A stretch of DNA of 13,794 bases from Cloacimonetes bacterium UBA6081 (GTDB lineage: Bacteria; Cloacimonadota; Cloacimonadia; Cloacimonadales; Cloacimonadaceae), in assembly GCA_002428685.1 (NCBI GenBank), contig DIXL01000013.1:1-13794 (forward strand), in the 5' to 3' direction. This document shows positions 6,239-13,714 of the stretch, in pieces (the stretch's first letter is position 1; the number at the start of each line of letters is the position of its first letter). Under the pieces are notes generated by a model. That model worked only from the letters and a program-made list of their open reading frames with translations, had not been told where the DNA came from and did no database searches. The position numbers and the translations under genes were made by a program.

Positions 6239-8475
6239 TAAAGCAAGAGATGGTCATGAAGCTTTTATCTGATACCTTACCCGGGAATGGAGAAGGTTTA
6301 GCTGGCATTATTGACAACGATGTCTGTTTTGATGCTTTCGGCTTGCCCTATATTCCCGCAAGAAGGATCAAGGGTATTTTACGGGAGGTGGCTCAACAGC
6401 TGAATTGTTTTGCTACTTACACAGGAATCACGGATGAGTTTATGGCAAGAATTTTCCAGGATTCTGGCTCAAGCGAGGAAGCAAAATTCTCCCTTGGAAA
6501 TGGATACCTGAAAGATCACTCTGATCTTACTGCTTACCTTCAGTATGCCCAAAACCATAATGATCTGTCAAAACGCTTCCCGCCTCAATCGGTCCTTTCG
6601 CTATATACCTATACCAGATCGCAAACTTCCCTGGAAAATGGCACTGCCAAAGAGAATACCCTTAGGCAATCAAGAGTATTGAAGAAGGGCTTGGAGTTTG
6701 TCTTCGACTGCAGGATTGAAGAGGACTTACTGCCCAAGCTACAGGTAGTAATAAGGCTGGCAAAAAGCATGGGTTTGAACAGAACCAGAGGCTTGGGAGA
6801 AATCCAACTTACTTTTCCGGAACCACCGGTAAAAATTAGGACAGCCACCCATACTCCAGCTGTTTTGAACGATAATGATACGGCCATACTACGATTACGA
6901 ATACTGAACAAGTGCCCCCTGCTGCTGAGCTCTGAAAGCGGTAAAACCCAAGAAAGCCTGACCCATATTCCAGGCTCAGTTATCTTGGGTGCTTGCGCTT
7001 CCCAATACATCAAAGCAAAGAAAAATTCCAATCCAAATTACGACCCCGATAAAGATACGGAATTTCTAAACTTGTTTGTGGATGGAGCTGTTAGCTGGGG
7101 AAATGGCAATCTGTGGGCTAATAAGCAGATCTCATATCCTGTTCCTCTTTCATGGAAGAAAGATAAAAGTACAGGAGAGATATATAACCTGGCTGTCCCG
7201 GTGGAAAGGGAAAGGGCTGAAGCTGCCGCTACGAATCTGAAAGGATTGCAGGATGGATATTTTGTCAGGGTGGGACAGGCATTTTCATTATGCACTCCGA
7301 ATCTGAAGGTTGAATACCACCACCGCAGACCCCAGGATATCTCAAAGGGTTCACCCGATAAAAATGATGGTGAATTCTATCAATTTGAGGTGCTTGAGGA
7401 AGGTCAGGAATTTGCCGCACAAGTAATTGGCAAGGTTGCTTACCTGATGAAAATCCAAGAATTGCTAAGCCCCGGCGAAATCTGGCTGGGCAAATCCAGA
7501 TCTGCCCAGTATGCATATTGCAAAGTAACCGCTTCTCTGGAGCCTATTGATACTCCCCTGGAGATCGAAAATGGAGACAAGCTATACCTAAACCTTCTAT
7601 CGGACACCATTATAAAAAACGAAAACGGATTAAGCGTGGTTACAATAGAAGATCTGCAAAAAGAGTTTGTAAGTTTGTGGAACAGACACCTTGAGCCACA
7701 TATAACGGCTGAGCAGCTTGTGCCACAGACGGAAGAGACATTTATTACTGCCAACCGCTTGGGAGGTTTTATGAATATCTGGAAACTGCCAAAACCGCAA
7801 GAACCTGTTTTCGGGGCAGGAAGCATTATAGCCTTCGTTTATAGAGGACAGGATATTGAGGTGAGTTGCCTTGAACAGCATCAACTTGGCCAGGAAACGC
7901 ACCGGGGTTTCGGGAGATTCCGGCTGTTAACCGATCCGGAAACAAATATCACATTTACTTCAATCCCAGATGTGAGAAACAATGTCGCGCCGCAAATGCC
8001 CAACGAGTTGATCCCGGTTTTAAGGCAGGCTATTGAGGCAGATATCAAGGCAAAAGCAATCAAACAATCCCTGGCAGATTTTAACACTAAAACCCCAACT
8101 TCTTTAGTTAGAAGAATTATGGCTGCAGTAGAATCCGGCTCGCAAGCTCAGACTGGTAAAGCGCAAGCCGTTCTGAATAACATAGAAGCCATTAAGTGCC
8201 TAAAAAACAAAAAACCATCTTGGATTATGCATCTGGAGGGTTTGTTAAAATCTGCTGCTTATCCTGATTTCTTGATGTCTCTGCTGCAGGAGACTGCTCC
8301 GGACAGGAACCTGGCCACCATGGAGACTTGGTTGGGGATTAATCAAACAAACAAGGACTCTTGGTTCTTCCTATTGGAACAATACTGCCGACATTATCTG
8401 AGGAATCTGGCTCTGCAGTTGCGCAAAGATAAAAATTCGGCTTCAAGAGAGGTGAATAATGAAACAGCTGAATAA
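6235..8475 (+). CDS. Cas7-Cas5(Csx10)-Cas11 fusion subunit
   Basis: At 746 residues this appears to combine three backbone parts, as in the fused subunit of subtype III-D2. Residues 1-205 form a Csm3-like Cas7 domain: GIIDNDV (24-30) carries D27, equivalent in position to the catalytic aspartate of Csm3, then GLPYIPARRIKG (36-47) and the glycine loop NRTRGLG (182-188). Residues about 215-575 match Csx10 (Cas5-like): THIPGSVILGA (243-253), GKSRSAQYAY (419-428), LGGFMNIWKLP (509-519), GAGSI (527-531) and RGFGRF (557-562). Residues about 590-735 are almost entirely helical, with no strand or glycine motif, and fit a Cas11-like small-subunit domain. GGGAGG (6223-6228) precedes the start. The 3' end overlaps the next gene by 17 nt. 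The subunit should hold the crRNA 5' part, cut target RNA once and line the Cas10 side. The Cas11 assignment is by position and helicity. Confidence 0.85.
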   Translation: MIKQEMVMKLLSDTLPGNGEGLAGIIDNDVCFDAFGLPYIPARRIKGILREVAQQLNCFATYTGITDEFMARIFQDSGSSEEAKFSLGNGYLKDHSDLTAYLQYAQNHNDLSKRFPPQSVLSLYTYTRSQTSLENGTAKENTLRQSRVLKKGLEFVFDCRIEEDLLPKLQVVIRLAKSMGLNRTRGLGEIQLTFPEPPVKIRTATHTPAVLNDNDTAILRLRILNKCPLLLSSESGKTQESLTHIPGSVILGACASQYIKAKKNSNPNYDPDKDTEFLNLFVDGAVSWGNGNLWANKQISYPVPLSWKKDKSTGEIYNLAVPVERERAEAAATNLKGLQDGYFVRVGQAFSLCTPNLKVEYHHRRPQDISKGSPDKNDGEFYQFEVLEEGQEFAAQVIGKVAYLMKIQELLSPGEIWLGKSRSAQYAYCKVTASLEPIDTPLEIENGDKLYLNLLSDTIIKNENGLSVVTIEDLQKEFVSLWNRHLEPHITAEQLVPQTEETFITANRLGGFMNIWKLPKPQEPVFGAGSIIAFVYRGQDIEVSCLEQHQLGQETHRGFGRFRLLTDPETNITFTSIPDVRNNVAPQMPNELIPVLRQAIEADIKAKAIKQSLADFNTKTPTSLVRRIMAAVESGSQAQTGKAQAVLNNIEAIKCLKNKKPSWIMHLEGLLKSAAYPDFLMSLLQETAPDRNLATMETWLGINQTNKDSWFFLLEQYCRHYLRNLALQLRKDKNSASREVNNETAE

Positions 8476-9742
8476 AATAATCTACCTGAAGGCAGAATTA
8501 CTGCTAACTTCAGCACTGGTGATTGGTGGTGATTCAGACGATACGGCTGATCTTACCCCTCTGAGAGATTATAATGGTAATCCTTTTATTCCGGGAACCT
8601 CGATGGCAGGGGCGTTGAGGGATTTTGCCCTGAAGGCAGGCCTGGATGAGAAGCTGGTTAACACGCTTTTTGGATACACTCTCAGAGCCCGCTCATCAGT
8701 AGAATCATTCCACAGCAAAGTGGTAATCCACGATTGTTTCGCTCAGGAAAACTTACAAACAGCCACCAGAGATATGGTAGCTTTGGACGAAAAAACAAAA
8801 ACCGCCAAACCTCACTCAAAGTTTGACGTTGAACTGATACCGCGGGGGGCCAAGTTCGATTTCCGGATAGAACTGATCACCTATAAAGGCGATGATCCCA
8901 AACTTGAGGAATGCTTCCTTAGCCTGATGAAGGCAATGAGCAATGAGAAAATCAGGCTGGGAGCCAAGCGCAGAAGAGGTTGGGGCAAGTTTAGACTGGA
9001 TAAAGTTAAATGCGAAAAGCTGGATTTTTTGAAACCGGAAGATATCAAACGCTGGATGGATTTCTCCTGGGATACGATCAAAACAGGTAACGGGGAGATT
9101 GCTGCAGCACCAGAACTAAGCCTGAACAAGACTATCTGGGAAATACCTTTCAGTATCCCCGGAGCTCTGCTGATCCGCAGTTATCAGGATTTTGGCGAGG
9201 ACGATGCTGTTATGTTCAAAGAAAATGATGAACCCATGATTCCCGCCACTTCCTTTACGGGATGCCTACGTAAAGCTTGCTTCGACATCGTGTATTATGA
9301 TCTGAAACTTCAAGATCCCGAACTCGTGCTAAATCATATCTTTGGCTATGTGAATGAGACAGAAAAGACCTCTCAGGCTTCCAAGCTATTTGTCGAAGAC
9401 ATCATCCTATGCTCTAAAAAGGAAGCCAGCTACACCCGAAATAAAATCAATCGTTTTACCGGTGGGACTGAGGACAGTGCGCTGTTTACAAATAAGCCTA
9501 TTTATAACAGCAACGGAAAGATAGAAATCGAATTTTCGGCTGAACTGGAGCCCTGGATCCAACAACTGCTGTGTTACGCTCTATTGGACATAGGTCAAGG
9601 CATTGTTCCCCTGGGAGGAGAAACCTCGATAGGCAGAGGAATCCTATCTATTGACCCCAAGGATATCCCCAGCCCTGAAGCGGGAGGAAGTGCCCTATAT
9701 GAGTACCTGAAAAACAACCCAAAAAGGGAGGCAGCCCAATGA
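8459..9742 (+). CDS. Double Cas7 (Csm3-like) backbone subunit, Cas7-2x
   Basis: Two Csm3-like RAMP domains lie in tandem in 427 residues. The first (about 6-190) has ADLTPLRD (30-37), FIPGTSMAGALRD (43-55) and the glycine loop RLGAKRRRGWGKF (166-178). D31 is the likely RNA-cleaving aspartate. The second (about 225-400) has EDDAVMF (247-253), MIPATSFTGCLRK (260-272), RNKINRFTGGTEDSALF (327-343), a close match to the Csm3 crRNA-thumb motif, and GGETSIGRG (386-394). D248 or D249 is the second candidate nuclease residue. The protein should contribute two consecutive backbone positions on the crRNA and cut bound target RNA at two sites. Its start lies inside the preceding gene behind AGAGAGG, and its stop overlaps the csx19 start (ATGA). 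The catalytic role is inferred from the family, not proven here. Confidence 0.87.
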   Translation: MKQLNKIIYLKAELLLTSALVIGGDSDDTADLTPLRDYNGNPFIPGTSMAGALRDFALKAGLDEKLVNTLFGYTLRARSSVESFHSKVVIHDCFAQENLQTATRDMVALDEKTKTAKPHSKFDVELIPRGAKFDFRIELITYKGDDPKLEECFLSLMKAMSNEKIRLGAKRRRGWGKFRLDKVKCEKLDFLKPEDIKRWMDFSWDTIKTGNGEIAAAPELSLNKTIWEIPFSIPGALLIRSYQDFGEDDAVMFKENDEPMIPATSFTGCLRKACFDIVYYDLKLQDPELVLNHIFGYVNETEKTSQASKLFVEDIILCSKKEASYTRNKINRFTGGTEDSALFTNKPIYNSNGKIEIEFSAELEPWIQQLLCYALLDIGQGIVPLGGETSIGRGILSIDPKDIPSPEAGGSALYEYLKNNPKREAAQ

Positions 9743-10233
9743 AAACGATTCTGGAAAAACAAAAACTCAATGAAAAGCCACATTGGTATATTGCCTGGCT
9801 TACCAACCAGGTGATTCTGGGCATCTGGGAAACTGGAAAGGATAATGCTGAGTTCGATTACAACCTGGTTCTCCAGCTAAGGATCTTCAATGCAGAAGAA
9901 GAGCTGTTCATCTGGAAAAATGGTGGTGAATATCTGGGAAGACTCGTCAATACCCAGTGGAATAAAGACAATGTATTTATCCAACTACCGTTTATGTGGG
10001 GAACTAAGATAAAAGACAACAAACTCAGGGAACCTGATCTGGGCCTGGAGATTAAGCTGGGAGCCTGGGTTCCACCCAGCAATGGCTTGCCTCTGCGCTA
10101 TCGGGTGGAGAACCTTTTCTCTTACGATGACAAGAGTGGCAACCTGGTTTTTACCGATGCCCGGCTAACCCATATTATGGATAAGCAGGGAGAGATAATC
10201 GCTCCGGAGGTGAAAAATGCCCAAAATTTATAA
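9739..10233 (+). CDS. csx19: Csx19-like type III-D accessory subunit
   Basis: The 164-residue product matches the pattern I know for Csx19 (TIGR03984 type): an early WLTNQVILGIW strand (15-25), then LQLRIFNAEEELFIWKNG (46-63) and FMWGTK (85-90). The ending, LPLRYRVENLFSYDD (117-131) before a final strand ending in DARLTHI, also fits. It is mostly strands, with no catalytic motif. Csx19 is found with type III-D complexes and in the III-Dv complex it is a structural subunit, so the same is expected here. The ATG overlaps the Cas7-2x stop behind AGGGAGG (9725-9731), and its last 17 nt overlap the next gene. The identification rests on remembered family features, supported strongly by context. 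Confidence 0.78.
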   Translation: MKTILEKQKLNEKPHWYIAWLTNQVILGIWETGKDNAEFDYNLVLQLRIFNAEEELFIWKNGGEYLGRLVNTQWNKDNVFIQLPFMWGTKIKDNKLREPDLGLEIKLGAWVPPSNGLPLRYRVENLFSYDDKSGNLVFTDARLTHIMDKQGEIIAPEVKNAQNL

Positions 10234-12172
10234 TCGAGTAGCAGACAGGACATTCGTTAATCCCTACAATTTCGTGACACTAAGCCCGAACTGCATCAAA
10301 AACATCAACTACCAAAGCGCAAAAGAGGCTTCCGATGCCATCAGCGGTTGGCTGGAATGCGAGCTTGAGCTGAAAAGCCCCATCTTTATCCCCAATAGTT
10401 CCAATGACAAATTCTTTGGGCAGTGGCATCCGGATCACCATCCCATAAAACCAGAGGACTATCTGAAATCCTTTGAGTTCTTCTCTTATGATGACTTAAA
10501 GAAAGCAACAGGTAATTGCCAGAATACTCCCCCACCTACAAAACCTGTTATCCCCGGAAGTGAGATCAGAGGGATGATTCGCTCCGCCTACGAAACCTTA
10601 ACAAATTCCTGCTTATCCACCATAGACCCGCAGATGTCCTTTCATAAACGTGCTCCTAAATCAAATCTTTCTGGCCAACCAGGGATACTCAGGAAAAATG
10701 GTGCAGGATGGGAGATTGCTCCCTGCAAAAGGTATATGTTGAAAACCAACTTCTGTAATCGAGACCCATTCAATATACCAGCACCTGAAGCCACTTGGAT
10801 TCCAAGATTGCGGGCCAGAGAGAAATCGAATGTTGATGTTCATTTTAATAATTTGGTCAGTTTAACAAAAACTATCAGAGGCAATACAATCACGATTGGA
10901 AAGATGGTGCAGAATAACCCTTTAACATACTCATCCCCCACTGCGGCTGTTGGCAAGGTGCATGTTACTGCAGGTTTTTTAAGAAAACACCATGACAGCG
11001 TGTTTGTTGATACAGGTAATCCTCCGATCCTGATAACTCAAGAAATAGCTGAGAACTATCTGGAAAACCTTAAGCTGTGCAAAGACAATGATACAATTGG
11101 CCCGGAATATCAACATCTCTGGAAAGGGGACGATATTGATGCTTACGATAATGTCTGCGTCTATTACGCTAAATACTGCGGAAGAATATACCTCTCTCCA
11201 TCGATGATCAACCGGGAGATGCTCTATAAGAATCTGGGTGAGCGGATTGGGAACTTTAAGCCCTGCGATGATCCTACGCGCCTATGCTCTGCCTGCTCTC
11301 TATTTGGCATGGTTTCGGACAAAGGCTCGGTTGTTTCCCGCCTAAGATTCAGCGATGCCACCCCGGTAGAAGGAACCACTGAATTCATGGAACCAGTTCT
11401 CTTGGAAGAACTGGCAAGCCCCAAACCCAGTGCTTCGGAATTTTACTTGGAGCGTCCTGCCAATCAGGACAATTGGAATTACGATTACCAAATGAGATGG
11501 GGACAGGGGGGGGCGATCACACCCAGCAATTTTGCGGGTAGGATTAGAGGAAGAAAATTCTATTGGCACCAAACTAGTATTAAGACCAGCAATCTATTAC
11601 ATCAGCGAGGTCTTGATGAAACGACCAGAAATAAATTAGAGCGCATGTGTTTAGTTAGGCCGCTTACAAGGGGAGTATTTAAGTTCAAAGTCTATTTTGA
11701 TCGTGTAAGCAGGTCTGATGTTTTCAAACTGGTTTACACTATGACCATTGGCTTCAGCACCAATCATGCACATAAGATAGGAATGGGTAAACCCCTGGGC
11801 TTGGGAAGTGTGCAGCTCAAAGTTAGCAAATTGACACGAAGAGAATTCACTTCGGCGTACGTTATTGAAAAAAGGCATGTTGACTTTTATAATGATGTTA
11901 ATAGAAATATCATAATTACTAATTGTGAAATTGCCTTGGGAGTCAATGGAGTACTTTCGCAGTTTAAAGTCCTAACCGAGCTGAACGGCCGAAATAACAT
12001 CTGCTATCCTTACGTTATTGATGGGCAGGGAAATCCTTTACCTGAGAGTTATAGATGGTTCGTAGGTAACAAACAGATCCAGCGGGTTGGCCAGGCGAAC
12101 AGGCCAAAAATCGACCAGAGCTTGGCTGAACCTGGCAATCCTGAGCAACAAGTGATCCGGGAAACTGAGTAA
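10217..12172 (+). CDS. Cas7-insertion RAMP subunit (TIGR03986-type)
   Basis: This 651-residue RAMP opens with FVNPYNFVTL (13-22), the recognisable start of the TIGR03986 CRISPR RAMP family. It contains VIPGSEIRGMIRSAYE (111-126), the Cas7-type glycine and helix motif. A large insertion (about 130-345) follows, then the family core CSACSLFGMV (357-366), FAGRIRGRKFYWHQ (439-452) and the closing glycine loop KIGMGKPLGLGSV (520-532). Cys350, Cys357 and Cys360 form a possible zinc site. The insertion is why III-D2 literature calls this subunit Cas7-insertion; it probably sits at the crRNA 3' end of the complex. No obvious catalytic aspartate stands out in the first-strand region. The start follows GGAGG (10206-10210) within csx19. 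The C-terminal 100 residues are less conserved in appearance. A G8 run lies at 11506-11513. The gene is the last of the coupled effector set. Confidence 0.85.
   Translation: MPKIYNRVADRTFVNPYNFVTLSPNCIKNINYQSAKEASDAISGWLECELELKSPIFIPNSSNDKFFGQWHPDHHPIKPEDYLKSFEFFSYDDLKKATGNCQNTPPPTKPVIPGSEIRGMIRSAYETLTNSCLSTIDPQMSFHKRAPKSNLSGQPGILRKNGAGWEIAPCKRYMLKTNFCNRDPFNIPAPEATWIPRLRAREKSNVDVHFNNLVSLTKTIRGNTITIGKMVQNNPLTYSSPTAAVGKVHVTAGFLRKHHDSVFVDTGNPPILITQEIAENYLENLKLCKDNDTIGPEYQHLWKGDDIDAYDNVCVYYAKYCGRIYLSPSMINREMLYKNLGERIGNFKPCDDPTRLCSACSLFGMVSDKGSVVSRLRFSDATPVEGTTEFMEPVLLEELASPKPSASEFYLERPANQDNWNYDYQMRWGQGGAITPSNFAGRIRGRKFYWHQTSIKTSNLLHQRGLDETTRNKLERMCLVRPLTRGVFKFKVYFDRVSRSDVFKLVYTMTIGFSTNHAHKIGMGKPLGLGSVQLKVSKLTRREFTSAYVIEKRHVDFYNDVNRNIIITNCEIALGVNGVLSQFKVLTELNGRNNICYPYVIDGQGNPLPESYRWFVGNKQIQRVGQANRPKIDQSLAEPGNPEQQVIRETE
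11506..11513 (+). repeat. G8 homopolymer in the Cas7-insertion gene
   Basis: Eight consecutive G fall in the codons for Gln-Gly-Gly-Ala near residue 431. One added G leads to a TAG within about ten codons and would remove roughly the last 210 residues, including the final glycine loop. One lost G also shifts the frame into an eventual stop. Runs of this length are common slippage or sequencing-error sites. Here the frame is intact. Confidence 0.6.
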
Positions 12173-12189
12173 ACTGCAAAGATCATATA

Positions 12190-13527
12190 ATGAAACGAAG
12201 CCTAAATTCATTGGGTTTTATCAGAAGCTTGCTGTCAGATATACTGATGAACTCAGAGTTTGAGAACGCAACTTTTTTCACGGGAGGTTGCGTTCGAAAT
12301 CACTTCCTGAATCGGGATATCTCCGATGTGGATATCTGCGTCAATCTCCCGGAAGGAGACAAAAAACTTGCAGAATATCTGTTTCAGCGTGGCCTGGGCA
12401 CAAAACCGGTGATTTACAAGAATACCCAAACCGTTAAAATCAGCTTTCAGGGGATCACTTTGGAGATTAGTTCTGCCTATAATGCAGCCGGCAACTCCAG
12501 TTATCCGACAAGCCTGGAAGAGGATGCTCTGCGCCGGGATTTCACCATAAATTCTCTGTATCTGAGTGTAAACACGGGAGATATCTTCGATTTTACTGGA
12601 ACAGGGCTCAGGGATCTGAGAGAAGGACTAATCAGAGCGGTCCGCAGCCCGGTGCAGGTATTTGCTGACGACCCCTTAAGGATATTGCGCGGGATCCGCT
12701 TTGCTGCGGAATATGGCTTGCGGATAGAGGATAATACCTGGCAGGCGATTCAGTTACATAATGAGTCTTTGCTCCAAATAGCCAGAGAAAGAACTAAAAA
12801 AGAATTCATCCTAATGCTGTATGGCCCAGACCCGGCCAGGGCAATTAACCTGCTGGCAAGCTCCGGAACTCTGGAAATAGTATCTCCGGGAACCATGTAT
12901 ATAACGAAAGGCAAAGACGCCTTATCCTTTTCCGGAATTCACACCGTAGAACTATTGAAAACCTGCCAGCCAGACCCTCTGGCGCGCTGGCTTTGTTATT
13001 TGAAAGAATATGTCCGCAGCACATATGGTCTATCGAGTAGCATGGATTTTGATAGCCAGACTGATAACATGCAACAATGGTTGAAAAACATGCTGAACAC
13101 CTTTTTTCTCCCCAGCCAGTTAATCAAGAAACTGCTGTCCGTCCTTTCTGTTTATGCGCTGATGAACTTGAAACAAACAGAAAGCCTTGACATCTCCGAT
13201 AAAGAAATCAGGACTGCGGTTTATAATCTGCGCATTAGTTTTCCTCTCTTGATGCAACTACTGAAACATGATATCCAGGTGATGCCTGAAAAGGCGAGAA
13301 AGATTGAAAATCTGCTATCCAGGATGGAGAAAATACACCAAGTGATGGATTCACATAGCTTCCCCCTGAATGGCAGAATAATCATCTCTGCTCTGGGAGT
13401 ATCACCAGGACCAAGTCTTGGCAGGCTGTTGGAGAAAGCTAAGAATTACTGGTTGGAAGAGCCGTCTTTGAGCAAAGAAGCTTTGTTGCATAGACTTGTG
13501 TACGATAACCCTAAGAAAGCAGAGTAA
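12190..13527 (+). CDS. cca: tRNA nucleotidyltransferase (CCA-adding enzyme), class II
   Basis: The enzyme adds or repairs the CCA end of tRNAs using CTP and ATP. The 445-residue length is normal for class II enzymes lacking an HD domain. Motif A is TGGCVRN (31-37) followed by the catalytic DVD (46-48). RRDFTINSL (115-123) is motif B. FADDPLRILRGIRFAAEYG (158-176) contains the nucleotide-selecting D-D-x-x-R (160-164), a common variant of EDxxR. ARERTKKEF (198-206) matches the conserved ER helix, and the C-terminal part has LNGRIIISALGVSPGPSLG (393-411), typical of the tail domain. It starts 17 nt after the Cas7-insertion stop with only a poor purine-rich site upstream, unlike the strong sites of the CRISPR genes. 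It may be a chromosomal neighbour transcribed by read-through, or a relative that only adds A or CC. Nothing visible marks it as CRISPR-specific. Confidence 0.93.
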   Translation: MKRSLNSLGFIRSLLSDILMNSEFENATFFTGGCVRNHFLNRDISDVDICVNLPEGDKKLAEYLFQRGLGTKPVIYKNTQTVKISFQGITLEISSAYNAAGNSSYPTSLEEDALRRDFTINSLYLSVNTGDIFDFTGTGLRDLREGLIRAVRSPVQVFADDPLRILRGIRFAAEYGLRIEDNTWQAIQLHNESLLQIARERTKKEFILMLYGPDPARAINLLASSGTLEIVSPGTMYITKGKDALSFSGIHTVELLKTCQPDPLARWLCYLKEYVRSTYGLSSSMDFDSQTDNMQQWLKNMLNTFFLPSQLIKKLLSVLSVYALMNLKQTESLDISDKEIRTAVYNLRISFPLLMQLLKHDIQVMPEKARKIENLLSRMEKIHQVMDSHSFPLNGRIIISALGVSPGPSLGRLLEKAKNYWLEEPSLSKEALLHRLVYDNPKKAE

Positions 13528-13535
13528 ATCCTGAT

Positions 13536-13560
13536 GCTATAATTAACGATAATTATTAGC
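13536..13560 (+). repeat. AT-rich inverted repeat after cca
   Basis: ATAATTA (13539-13545) and TAATTAT (13550-13556) are perfect inverted copies around ACGA. The flanking GCT and AGC extend the stem to ten pairs with one bulged T. No T-run follows, so it is at most a weak terminator. It could equally be a protein-binding palindrome. It lies 8 bp after the cca stop. Confidence 0.4.
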
Positions 13561-13631
13561 CTGAAATCTGATTCTGATAAGCCTAATGTTGTGTCAAATT
13601 TGGTATGTCGCAAATAGTATTGATAGGGGTA

Positions 13632-13697
13632 GGGGAGTTATCCATTACTGGCTCCCCTCCCTCCGAACCGTACGTGCGGTTTTCCCGCATACGGCTC
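13632..13697 (-). ncRNA. Group II intron domains V and VI
   Basis: Domain V runs from GAGCCG (13697-13692) to CGGTTC (13670-13665). It has the AGC catalytic triad near its 5' end, a GAAA-type apical loop in a GCGG/CCGC stem and a two-base CG bulge before the closing helix. It counts 33 nt, one less than the usual 34, the missing base being in the loop. Domain VI follows: GGGGAG (13657-13652) pairs with CTCCCC (13637-13632), enclosing a CCA-GTAA-TGG hairpin, with unpaired ATAA (13641-13638) on the 3' side offering the bulged branch adenosine. These are the catalytic core and the branch-site domain of a self-splicing intron. Confidence 0.85.
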
Positions 13698-13714
13698 TCC
13701 AGAAAACAGGTAAC

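Noticed and set aside
6609..7031. 140-codon open frame on the - strand inside the Cas7-Cas5-Cas11 gene
   Set aside because: It lies wholly opposite a strongly conserved coding region, has no recognisable motif and fits a shadow of that gene.
13591..13596. - strand TTGACA as a promoter reading toward cca
   Set aside because: No acceptable -10 hexamer follows at 16-18 nt and there is no - strand gene downstream.
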